DNA of 64,000 nucleotides, taken from the NCBI GenBank assembly GCA_905331475.1, contig CAJNYU010001434.1, positions 140,789 to 204,788 of the forward strand. Reading direction: 5' to 3'. The DNA is from Rotaria socialis. Lineage: Eukaryota > Rotifera > Eurotatoria > Philodinida > Philodinidae. Under the pieces are notes generated by a model. That model was given only the letters and a program-made list of their open reading frames with translations. It did no database searches and was not told where the DNA came from. Positions 1 through 11,746 of this stretch are shown here, in pieces. The position numbers and the translations under genes were made by a program. Position 1 is the first letter of the stretch. The number at the start of each line of letters is the position of its first letter.

Positions 1-1835
1 GGCGGTGAGATGTTAGTTAGTCAGCAAGCTCGTTACAAAATAATGGGTTCGAATGATTTAGTGAATATGCTCTTGATAAGTTATAATAAGTGATTGAATA
101 GAGTTTATAGTTGTATGTTCAATACTCAATATAAAACAACAAAATTAAGATCTTTTCTTATATTTTGATGCAACAAGAACAAGTAAACTATATATATATA
201 TATATAATACTTAATCTAACTTTTTGAGCGCCAACGCGAAACGAGCTTTTTATCGAAATAGAACACGAAGAGCTAACGTATCAAGAAAGACAACGAAAGG
301 CGAACTAGAAATCAGAAATCAAACAATCGACAACACAAGTAACGACACACTGTGCCGTTACAGGGAGGTTATCATGCTCTTCTGGGGAGGATGTCAGTGT
401 TTTTTTTTCTAAGAAAACGGAAAATACAGCGTCCAAAAAAAGAAATCGCGCAAAACATAAAAATAACAAAAATAGAGTTTGTTGACAATCGATCATCATG
501 TGAAAAGAACTTTTGCAGTTTAGAGGTTTTACATTTTGAGTATTGTGTATTAGTATAATGAAGCTAAAAAGAGACATGTGAGTTTCGCATATTAGCCCCA
601 AAGGAGCTGCGCAAACAAGCTTTTTTATTAATAGTATCCACTATGTGTTCAGAGAATGACGACAAAGCACCAAAAGTTCAAATTTTTTCATATATTTTTT
701 TCTTCTGATCTTGCCATTAAAATAATAAATCAACATGTTTCGATACTTTATTGTATTTATAATATTAATGATTTTTAAAACTTTAGCCTTTGAATTTAAA
801 AAAAATTTGCTATAAGATAAATAAACTAATACTATGTATTTCGGTTATCAAAGTCAAAATTAGGATTCTTACTGCCCTGTTCTATCCTGCAGGACAGGAT
901 AAAACAGAACAATACATCTTGTGCTCATCTCTGATACAGATAAATTCTGTGGATTTGGAACAAACGAAGACGGTTTTCATTTCCCATTTTTTTTATTTGA
1001 CAAAGTATCATTTGTATTAAGTATTTATATAAATTCGTTTGGAAATATAATAAATTAAAGAAAACACTTTCTATTGAACAACTTCGTTGTTTTGAAATCA
1101 GCTTCTACACAATAGCTAACACAAATTGTCATAGACGATTTAAGAGAAATTACAATTATTGAAGTATGTAAATTTTATGTTTGTCGATCTATATTCAGAT
1201 GTATAAACAAATATAAAATTTAAATGCACCACTAAGTTATTTTCATGCAAAAGAAAAACGAGTTTTTCTTTAGACTTGATATCATTTTAAACAAGGATCA
1301 TGGAAAAATGTGGATCAATAGGTTAAAGTAATATCAACCATAACTTATTCGATTTCAAGTCCTTCTTGAAATAGAAAAGAATCTCTGAGAACTATACCAT
1401 CATAACTGAGAAATTCTTAGTAAATAAATAAATATCGTAGAAAAAAATAATTCTTGAGAGTGTGGGTGTTTCATTCGAATTTTTGTTCTTCTATCCACAC
1501 TCAAGCCGTCGCATCTACAATCTCAAGAGATTATGATTCGCATAGAAATTGACCAGAGACAACAAGAAATTGGTTGTCATTTCAAAGTTTTTTAATATTT
1601 ATAAAACTACTATTTGCTTATTGAAAACAAAATTCTAAAAATGACATTTATATCTTTGGAGGGGTCTCTCCATGAACTTTCCTCTTAATAGATACATTTT
1701 TCTATAACATATTCATGTATCAAAGACTTAAAATTATTTTTATGGTAATAGCTGAAACTAGTCGTGTGAAAGAACTCATCCTATAAATGCAATAGTCCGA
1801 TCTAAGATTCGCCTAGACCAATCTAAGATAAAAGA
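1..1835. other. AT-rich intergenic stretch
   Basis: I see no supportable gene here. A somewhat more GC-balanced patch at about 220-420 could be the last exon of a gene lying off the left edge, but no frame has recognisable content and all close quickly. A short (AT)n run sits near 190-206. Confidence 0.4.
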
Positions 1836-3021
1836 CAGAGGCGTATAAGATACCCTATTGGCCCATTTCGAGTTTTTTCAACTGAACATAGTCAAATTAT
1901 ATATGAAATGAAAACTGCCCTTGAAGCAAGCATTTTGATACTAAATCCATCACGAAAAATTCATTTAAAAAAAGTTATGGACATAAACAAAAGTTGACTA
2001 TTTGACTATTTCTCTTGGAAACAATCTTCCATTTTCGGCACAAATGTATCACAATAGAACTGTTCTCATACTGACCATTCGATAGACATTTTTACGCGCT
2101 ACAAAATGGGACGATTACGAAAGCCAAAAGCCATTGGCCACTTAAAGATTGCGTCGGCATTTACTTTTTTGACTGCTGATTTTGTCGTCTTTTTCTACTC
2201 TCTATTGGATTATAGCCTGAAAGACTATAGTTGTTGTAAAAAATGATGTTATATTCGGAATCAGCATCCAACCCTCAGTAGATTTCACTGCATTTCAAAT
2301 CTTTTTGAGTAATTAAATTTTAGCCGAAAAGATTCCCTGCACTCCCCATCAAGATTGGATGAGAACAATAATTTCACCAGAATCCCTTCGTTTTCTTTGA
2401 ACGTTGTGCCATTTCGAGTTCTAATATCATTTTATAGGGTTAGAACTTCATTACTATGGTCGAAATCGTGTTTTAATGAAATTAATATATTCGCCCAGCC
2501 TTGAGGGAGAATGCAGGGAATTTTTTCGACTAAAATTTAATTACTTGAAAAGATTTGAAATCCAGTTAAACCCACTCAAGCTTGTATGCTGATTCCGAAT
2601 ATAGCACAATTGTTTACAGCAACTACAACCTTTCTGGCACTAATCCAATAGAGAGTAGGAAAAACCGACAAAATCAGCACTAAAAATAGTGTATGCCGAA
2701 AGTATCTTTAAGTGGCCAATATTTTTTGGATTTCGTAGTCATCCTATTTTGTAGCGCATAAAAATACCTATCGAATGGTAGATATGAAAAGAGTTTTGTT
2801 TTTGTAATACATTTGTGTCGAAAAGGGAAGATCATTTCCAAGAGAAATAGTCAAATAGTCAACTTTTGTTTATGTCCATAACTTTTTTGAAATGAAGTTT
2901 TTTCTTGACGGATTTAGTATAAAAATGGTTGTCTCAACGAGAGCTTTCAATTCGTACGTAATTTCACTAGATTGAGTTGAAAAAAGCGGAATGGGCTGAT
3001 AGGGTATCTTATACGCCCCTG
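1836..3021. mobile_element. Foldback (long inverted repeat) DNA element, non-autonomous
   Basis: The two halves are imperfect reverse complements along almost their whole length, folding around a centre near 2415-2450. The ends are CAGAGGCGTATAAGATACCC on the left (from 1836) and the reverse complement of CAGGGGCGTATAAGATACCC on the right (to 3021). Inner landmarks that pair include the segments near 1990-2030 and 2830-2870, and near 2310-2345 and 2505-2545. The arms have drifted by substitutions and small indels, so this is an old copy. No transposase frame lies inside. The CAG start recalls hAT-type ends, but the 8 bp on either side do not match, so the superfamily is uncertain. Confidence 0.75.
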
Positions 3022-5198
3022 TACTTTGTCCAATTTTTAGTATGTGCGTAATATATGTTAGAAGTACTCGAAAGTTGAAGAAAATGACGGGTAGATTCAT
3101 ACATGAATAAAAGCGAAAAACAAATTCCACTTTTCAAGTGAACTTCAGTGAGCTGTGCTTCTGTATCAAATGAGTTCTTTCGTGTACAGTAAATTCCTTT
3201 AGATGAGGCATCGATGAACATTGTATTAGAATTACATTTTGTGGCGCTATCAATGATGTCGCGTATTGAAATAAAGAAGAACGTTTAATCAACCAGTGTG
3301 CTTGTAAATGAAATCAATTTTTCTTTCCCGCATATTGCGATACAAGTATGTTTCTTTTAGAAATCAGTAAGAATAAAGAATCTGCTACCAACTGATATTC
3401 ATTCATTTAGAGTTGAAGCTACTAAATATTCCATTCTAGTTTGGTCTAGCCTAAACTAGGATCGTAGCGAGATTGGCCTACAGCATGCATGATTACTTTT
3501 AATTCTCACGGTTTATGAAAAAAGAAGTTTTGAAGTTGAATAAAGAAAAAACCGAGCTTTTTAAAATAATTATCAATAGATTTCCAAGTTTTCTAATGTA
3601 ATGATTGATTGAAAATAAATTCAAAAATGTTCATTTTACTCCTTCATATAGTCCATTGATCTTGAGGATGCGAAAGCAGATGTTTTGATTGATCATCATA
3701 ATTAAGAAATTCTCAATAAATAAATTTGCATTTTGATGGCATAAAATGGTGCACACATCATTTTCTTATACTTGAGAATATGAATATGTATGCAAACGTT
3801 CGATTGCACGATACCGTCTATGACTTTTGAGATAGTTCATCGAATATCGTCTGATTATCACGCGAGAATAAGTAAGACGTAATTTTGACAACATAATCCT
3901 CAGAAATCTATCGTTAATGATTTTACCAAGTTTGCCAGTGCTGTTTATTTTTACTTCATAGTCGTGAAGTATGCCGATTCTGCATTTCTAATGCGTTGTA
4001 CAAATAATTAACCGATGTGTGATTTGAAGTCTTAACTCCGTCAAAAACATCTATCTGGTGTGAACCATTCTTTAGTTAATAATTTCTTCCTAATGAATGA
4101 TTTGTTTTCTATAGTCTGTATTCAAGCATTCCAAGTAATTCAACCAACATTTCGTTGATATGTTCAATCATATCCTATAATTCAATTCAATGATGTTGTA
4201 CTCATATTGTACTAATTCATTAGAGTACTTGCACAGAAAAATTCTGTAAATAAAGTCAAAGAAGCCAGTTATTATCTCTCTAGAATATGACAATTAGGAA
4301 TCATTGTATTGGTTTTGCCACTATTTATTATAATTCAATATTCATTATTTATTTTTTGTCCAGATGGTTTATTTTTGTTTACGAGAAAACAATTCTTACT
4401 CTGTTTTAATTACGCTGATGATATATAGGCACGATGATGAAGCATTATTATATTTTTTACTTATTTATTTTGCGTCTTTTTTGTCTTCTTTTTTTTTCAT
4501 TTGATTTATGCGTTCTATTGTATATACTTGAATTCAAGAGCAGTTCGAAAATTCTTTTTTTTTATAGAATTATAAAAACCATTGACTTATTTCGTTGGCG
4601 AATGGATTATAGAAGTAAAAGATTTCAATATCGCAGCAAGCCTTTGTACTAATTAATATTCTTATTTTTCGTCTACTTTACTGTGCAAAACATTCTCAAA
4701 CTGATTTTTATTTGAATCGATTATCGCGTTCACGTGAAAGCAATCTGATGTCTTAGTTGCTTGCAGCAATTGCCTTCTGGTTTCTTTTGATTATAAAACT
4801 ATATATTAAACTTTATTTTATCATCAAAAAGTTCGTATGTTGTTACTTTCTAGTTAACAAATCAACCCTTTGTATAATTTATGTAACAAAAGTATCTTAT
4901 CAGAATAATACACCCGCTGCATAGTGTTAATAGAAAAGAAGCCTGTATATTTGCTGCTCAATATTGTTGTCTGCCGAGTACTCTTTGCATTTCTAACAAT
5001 GTTATGTGTTGTTTTCTTTTATTTTTCTTTGATACTGTTTTGTCTTAAATAGATTTAAAAAAAACATTCTTTATGAATAGAGAACATCAATATTTCTGTT
5101 TGATTGTATTATTTCAGAAGGATCGAATTCTTTGGTCACATAATATTTCAACACAAGTCATTCGCGGATTTCATTTCATTTTCTATTTATTTTCTTCG
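3022..5198. other. AT-rich intergenic stretch
   Basis: No gene, RNA or clear repeat is visible. A short near-palindrome (about 3437-3460) was seen but is too small to interpret. The right end is the upstream region of the Thr-stalk gene. Confidence 0.4.
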
Positions 5199-7692
5199 AT
5201 GGATACACTATCGTCAACGAGTCTTAGTACGAAACTATCGCGGGTGCGCCTGTTTCCTAATAAAACTGGCGTTAAATCGGTCAGCGTTCATCAAATTCAA
5301 GGTATTCACAGTATGCGAGCACGAGTAGCACAGGTTAGTTTAGCTAAGAATAAGAATAAAAATGTCATTCTCTATTATGTCTTTTAGTCGTCAATTAATC
5401 CCAAAAGTGCTACACAGAATTCACTGACATCCTCAGAGACAAATAATGCATTTAGAGGCTTTAATGTTAGATCAAGTAGTTTCAAAAAACCGAAAAGGTA
5501 AACTAAAAATTAACTCACCCAACGTTTTGCACTTGCAATTATAGTTGGCTATTTTTCGCAAATGTTTGGTTACTAATATGAGAGAAATCAAACTAGCTAT
5601 TTTCTATGTTTTGTTTTCCAATTTACTTTGATTATCTTTACTGAGAAGAAAAGAGCTCATTGCAATTATAGAAAATGGCACAAGTTTTGAGTCTCGAAGA
5701 ATATGAATTTAAATATGCACAGAAACTAATCTCTAATTGAATGTATACGTATGAATTTTAGGTATTTTTACTAATTTTTCAAACCGCATGATATTTGTAC
5801 ATACAGTTGAGTGCAAACATAGTTATAGAAGTAAAAAGAAGATTATCTTTGCTTTTTCAACCTAGATAAACAAGATTCTTATTAGAGTAAGAAGAAAAAC
5901 ATAGGGCTAATACGTATAGTTACATAGTGAAGTCTTTTAGAAAGACAGATTTTCTGCTCACATAAAATATTAAAATACATATCCATGATACGATGTCTAC
6001 ACTACACAATGAAACGTTTTGCATTCATCTTTCTTGAATTTAGCAATACTGATGATAACTAATGAAAGAAAAAAATCTAATCTGAATTTATTGTCTTCGA
6101 AAGTGTTATTAGTATCTTATGCAACATTATTAATAACCTTTCATAGTAGCGTTTCTTTCACGTCTGAATTCAAGATGAATTGCATTATAAACATTTTATC
6201 TCCAAGAAATAAAAATCGGTCTATGAATTTCAAAAAATGAAATATTTTATTCTTCTATTCGTGCAACTATCGTTCGAGTAGAATACATCATCATCTGATG
6301 ATAGTACACTGTATGAAGCATTGACACTACTACTCATAGTTCACATAAATATATTCGATTAGAAAATTTTGTTTGCTTAGATGTCCCCTAAATATCGCTG
6401 ATGCTCAGTATCTATGAAATATGCTCTACAGGTATATATTATGACACAGTACACGTCCATTAATCTAACAGAAAAACAATTTGTGCATAAAAATCTTTTT
6501 TTATTAAATCTCTCATTGCTTCAATGCATATTAATTGATTTTTCACTTGCTTCCTATTTTCTATTTAATCTAGAACTCTAACACAACGTCAAATCTGTCT
6601 GATTGTGTTAGTAGCTGGTATTATAGCTGCTGTTTTAGCTGCAATTACCGCTATTGTACTTGTTTTCACATTACGTAAGTAATAGTTTTATACTATCCGT
6701 AATTATTGACTTTGTCGAATAAACTAAATTTGTATTACAAATCTTTATTAGCATCAAAAACGACTACGACATCAACAACCACGACATCAAGTAAGTTTAT
6801 ATTTGAAATGCATTTTGCAATGATCAATTTGATTGTACGATAGCAGATTTTCCTCCGTGATTAAGTATCCTTTTGAACAATTAGATATTTGCCAATTTTG
6901 ATCCCAACAAAAAGCAAGTCAAATGAGTATCTTGCTTTATCACTCAGAGAATACAGAGCTGCTTTTCTTATTTTCTGATATCAGTCATCAAACTAAAAAG
7001 TTGAACTTTGAATCTGCCGTTATTTGCCTATATTGAAGTTTACATTTCTATTTTTGCAGCTAGTACAACCACTACAACTACCACAACTACTACAAGTACA
7101 ACTACCACAACTACTACAAGTACAACAACAACATCAGCAACAAGTAAGTACTCATGTTTATCTAGAAAAAATTCTCTTAAAAGCGATCAACGATTTACTA
7201 GCAACGGTATGTTCAAATGCTGGCCGTGGCAATTTAGGTCTACTAACTGGATATGCTGCATCTAGTTGGACTCAATATTCGACTAGTTTCACAGCAACAC
7301 TATCAAGGTATGCTCTTGTATTCGGCTTTCAAGCAAATGTGAATCGGTCTTGGATTTTGGATGATATATCTCTTATTAAAAATAGCGCTCCTGCTATTGA
7401 AATACTTCTCAATCCAAATTTTGAAAACTCGAGTGCATCAATTATCGATTGGGTACTTTGGTGTTCATCATATTGCCACTTTGGTACCAGTGGAGAGCTT
7501 CTAACCGGTGCAGCTTGTTACTTGGGAATTGGCAATTGTTTCACAAGTGCTTGTCTTGGGCCTGATGTTGAGTTTTTAGGTCAATATTTTTCAGCTTCCA
7601 TTGGCTCAAGTTACACGCTAACGTTTCGGCTATCACTGACGGGCGCAAGTGATGTCTCTTCTACTATGTTCTATGTTGATATACTTCCTTGA
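5199..7692 (+). CDS. Single-pass membrane protein with Thr-rich stalk and C-terminal beta-sandwich-like domain
   Basis: Six exons join without a frame break: 5199-5333, 5388-5497, 6574-6674, 6752-6790, 7060-7143 and 7202-7692, giving 319 aa. Residues 1 to about 84 are basic and cytosolic-looking. One hydrophobic segment (about 88-112, in exon 3) is followed directly by an almost pure Thr/Ser stalk split over two small exons, then by a C-terminal region of about 165 aa with several Cys. That region appears to hold two related halves, one ending RSWILDDISLI and the other SSTMFYVDILP, which suggests tandem jelly-roll (galactose-binding-like) units. There is no cleavable signal peptide, so the topology should be type II with the stalk outside. 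The stalk would be a dense O-glycosylation target. I infer a cell-surface adhesion or glycan-binding role; no named family was recognised. An AATAAA-type signal follows at about 7803. Confidence 0.7.
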
Positions 7693-9153
7693 TAATGAGC
7701 TGTCATATGAGAACATTATTTTTTATGATTTGAGCGTCGGTTTTTTCTCCTTTGATTTGATTTATTGTATTTATAGCTGTCATTAGCAACGCCTGTAAAT
7801 ACATAATAAATTTTGAACCTGAATGAAAAGAAAATGCTGTTTTTCTTGTTATCATCACACTGCAGAAATATATTTGGTTTGACTGGATGAAATTCTATTA
7901 TAATTGATTCGTTTTTATCTAAACTTGAAAAGGTTACCTTTCATTTTTTTTTCTTCTAAAATTCTGTTTTCATTGCTCGATGCTTTCGATGTATTTTATT
8001 AAGCAGAATTGACCTGTAAATTCATGGAGCATCTCATTCTATTGCAATATGACTTTGTTTTTCAATAAATACAAATAATATCGAGCGAAATACTGTCTAA
8101 TAGATCAATGAAGGACGTCCGAGAAATATCGCAAACTCTGAATTGAATTTGGTCTTACACCGATAAATGCTACCAACGTTTCAAGATGTTACGGTAAGTT
8201 GATATTTTCACAGTGAGTGTGCATTTCGTATAGAATAATCAAACCTCTACTATTCTTAGAGAAGCAACAAGATAGATTTCAATGGTTTCAAAATACTATT
8301 CGATCATTCGCTACTGTAAAATGAAAGCACTGGCAAGGATTTTTATCTATGTATAACAAACAATTAGGTTACGAGCATTCGGAGTATACTTTTGCTTCCG
8401 TATTATAACTAAGTTTCAACATATGAAAATGTTTCTTTTTCTCCTGTGAATTTCTATTATTGCCTAGCCGTATACAATACAGACACATCATAAAAGTGTA
8501 ATTTCAGTCTTTTTGAATGCACGTACGAATTATTAGATGATTCTACGTATTATTGATTTGGGATATTTATAGATTCAAACATATGCAAGTAATGTCAAAT
8601 TCGCTTCACGAAATAAAACAACAAAAAACAAAGAAATCCTATAAAAATGTAAAAAGCATTGGCATAATTGTGTAATCAAATTTTTTTCTCTTTCTCTTTG
8701 AATCTTATTGCAATTAGAAAATATTTAATGGATGGACGCATTTCCCAAAGTTAAAGCTGTATTGCAAATTTCATTCAAAACAATTTCGATAGATCCTTTT
8801 TTTCTCTATGTGATAAATTTTTTTTTCTGTACATTCATGATTTTTCGTCTAATTAAAAAAAGTAAGCACTTCAAATGGTAATATAACTATACAAATATAA
8901 TCGGACAAGCAACAATAGAAAAGTGATTCGAAAAAAAGAAAAGAATTGCTTTGCCATTGTCTTAATGCAGTAAATTAAAATCAAGAACAGGGTTATATAT
9001 TCCAGAGAACGTATGTGCTTTACTTTGTATTCGACTGAATCATAACAAGAAACGAAACCTCTATTTTTCTTTACTTGAAGAAAAAATAAAATCGAAATTT
9101 TCTAATGATAAAAAACACCATTGTTCGGCATCAAAACATTGTTTCTTAAGAGT
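7693..9153. other. Intergenic stretch
   Basis: This holds the 3' end of the upstream gene (AATAAA near 7803) and the leader of the next. No further gene is visible. Confidence 0.4.
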
Positions 9154-9646
9154 ATGAAAACTATGGCGAAACCATCGCAAGATTCAAAACAGCTTCCACA
9201 AGTTCGTATTATACGTGGCAATCGACCTGACGGATATCCAAAATTATTTGATGAACGGGTTGATTCTCCTATTCGATCTGTCAGTATCAACAAAAAAGAA
9301 TATATTCAATGAAAAAACAGTATTTTGTTTTGTTTTCTTCAGTCCGTTGATAGTTGGTTGAGTAGTGCTCCGAGTATACAACCGTCAAAACCTAAACCAA
9401 TAACAAAAAAAGTTGATAAGCCGCAACCAATTGCTGAAGATGACGAGACGTAAGTAAAATACCAAAGTTCTTAAAAATATAGAAAGAATATTGTATACAT
9501 AAAATATCTTGAAGTCTTTCTTCTTCTTATTTTCTAGAGAAAATGACCCGATGAGAAAATGGATTATCGTTGCTATTGTTATTTTTGCAGTTTTGACAGT
9601 ATTTTCAATAGTTGGTATTGTCTTATCTGTTGTATTTCGTCAGTAA
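9154..9646 (+). CDS. Small C-terminally anchored membrane protein, unknown
   Basis: Three exons (9154-9279, 9343-9449, 9538-9646) give 113 aa. The first intron uses a GTCAGT donor, the second GTAAGT; both joins keep the frame. Residues 1-78 are hydrophilic with a Pro/Lys-rich middle and an acidic patch just before the membrane. Residues about 84-108 form one strong hydrophobic segment, and the protein ends two or three residues later (FRQ), as in a tail-anchored or type II-like protein. An upstream frame extension exists but has no ATG; the first ATG in the frame is at 9154. No family recognised. Confidence 0.6.
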
Positions 9647-10749
9647 TCATTCATATTAATTAATTAATTAATTGTATTATAAGTTTTTCAAAAATCGATG
9701 ACATAGACCACCATGTGATTCATATTATTGTTCAATATACCAATACTCATGAATTATTTTATTTATCTTCTAAAGATTTGCTTAGGATTAAAAAATAAAT
9801 AAATGTACAAATGTCATCATATACTCTAATTTACAGATTGAATAAAAAAGATTAACTGATAAATATACTCATTCGTTGAATATTTTTGATTCTTGAAAAA
9901 TTCTCATGAGGAATGTAGTTTATAGGCGTTTTGTTACTAGTAATAAAGCAGGCAACTTATTGATATTTACTCGTACTATAAGTAATGAAACTATTGTTTA
10001 TTTCTTGTGAAAGACATTCGACGGCATTTCAACTTTTTCATTTTTACTATCGAAATTAAAATCGAAAGAAAATAAAGTAACAAGTGACACAGAATAAATA
10101 AGAGTATTCTCATTATTAATATTACTTCTCTATTCTTTATATGATTAAAGCACTTTCTGGCAATTGAAATAATGTGATTGCGACTTAGCACAAAAACGCA
10201 ACACTTTATTTGATGAACACAGTTTCCTCCATTTTTTCTCATCAATTAAACATAATCATGCAATAGAATTAAGTAGAAAATTTCAATTATTTCTCTTTGT
10301 CAATTTTTGCTGGCACAAATGTTGGCATTTGTTTATCAATGTCGATTTCGGTATCATGCGTTTTTGATGATTAAGTTCATTCTATCAATTATAACCGAAA
10401 AAATTTCAATGAAACACATTTAGTTACTTCTATTTATGCATGAATAAAAATAGATACAGTGCATCATAGTAGTCGAGCTACTTTTTTTCTTAATAGTCAG
10501 TCACATTTAACTCTTTAACCTTGTGTCATGGGATAAAAACAGTAAACTTTTTGTTTTAACAAAAGTCAGTTTTCTATCTTACATTCCTAGCGTGAAAAAG
10601 AATATGCCATTTGATCCTTGAAAGATTCACTTTTGTTCGAAATGTGCGTGTACGATCACAATAGCGCAATAAAATGAAACAAAGAGTTTTTGTTCGTTAT
10701 TTGAATACGTGATTTGATTTTTCTAATGGAACTTTTTTCGGTCGAAGTG
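9647..10749. other. Intergenic stretch with a TTAA run
   Basis: A (TTAA)n-like run lies at about 9655-9674. AATAAA signals follow at about 9795-9802. No gene is visible in the remainder. Confidence 0.4.
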
Positions 10750-11379
10750 GTCTGTTTTTCGTCGGACTCATTCTCATTTTCATATTTGTTTATAATGGCT
10801 ATTGATAGAAAACAGATGTCATGATCTTTCCGACATGAAAATAAATCTCTTTTTCTTCAGTCGAGCTTCAATGCATTATTTATTTTGCTGCTCACCTATT
10901 CTTACAAATTCATTTGGAATTCTGGTGACTTTACCAGAAATCTTTTTGTGGCATTCTTGGGTAAGTTTTATTTTTCTTGTCAACTATCATGGGAGTATTT
11001 AAAGAGTTGACACTGTTTTAATATTATTAGTATTATTTAGATTATGAAAAATAAATATTCTTTAGATCAAATAATATCAATTCACTATGATAAATTAGTG
11101 TCACTAAACTTTCTTTTTATCGATAATTAACTTTACTACATTGTTTTATATAGGTATCAAAAATAAAAGTAGCTATATGAAAATAAATTCTACGTGAATT
11201 TGAACTTTTATTTTATAGAACGATTGGTCTATTTTCTTGAACACTTCTCGTCATTGATGATTTCACTACATTTTGCCTTAATATTCTATTTTATATTGAC
11301 AGAATATCCATGGTTCATTGTAATAACTATTTTATTGACTGTAATCGTTTTAATGCTTTTAATTGAAGATTTTCATTAA
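10750..11379 (+). CDS. 3' exons of a small multipass membrane protein, unknown (5' end unresolved)
   Basis: The well-supported part is exon 10861-10960 (acceptor TTCTTCAG, donor GTAAGT) joined in phase 1 to the last exon 11219-11379. A preceding hydrophobic exon probably ends at 10787 with a GTTTAT donor and joins in frame. The product would have at least three hydrophobic segments, the last in the C-terminal 40 residues, ending MLLIEDFH. No ATG precedes these exons in frame before a stop, so an upstream exon must exist if the gene is real. I do not recognise the family. Consistent splice phase and hydrophobic continuity are the only evidence. Confidence 0.4.
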
Positions 11380-11746
11380 GATAAATAATAAATTCAATTT
11401 TTAATTCTTCATTTTATTTTGTATATTCTTTTGGAATATAATCTAACCTTTCCTAAGCCTAAAATAGTATATGCTTGTTTCACAAGTGACCAATCATTAT
11501 ATAATCATTCATATAGATCGTATCACAACAGAATCACGACTACAATACGATGACATCATAAATTTGATTACAATATTATAATATTGTATCGGTTTAGAAG
11601 TGCTAACTTTTTATTTGTTCATATGTATTATAGTAATGAATAAATGTGATTAAAAAGAAAAATCGAGTCACGCGTTACTCTGGAGAGTATCTGTATGATT
11701 TGCTTTCCACACTAGTTCATTTGATAGATCTAGAACTAAGTGTGAA

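Noticed and set aside
224-601. Overlapping open frames on both strands near the left edge
   Set aside because: No domain, splice support or start context; composition alone is not enough.
2870-3221. Minus-strand frames in the right arm of the foldback element
   Set aside because: They lie within or at the edge of the inverted repeat and have no counterpart in the left arm.
6019-6240. 73-aa frame inside the long second intron of the Thr-stalk gene
   Set aside because: Low-complexity AT-rich translation, no splice signals joining it to the flanking exons.
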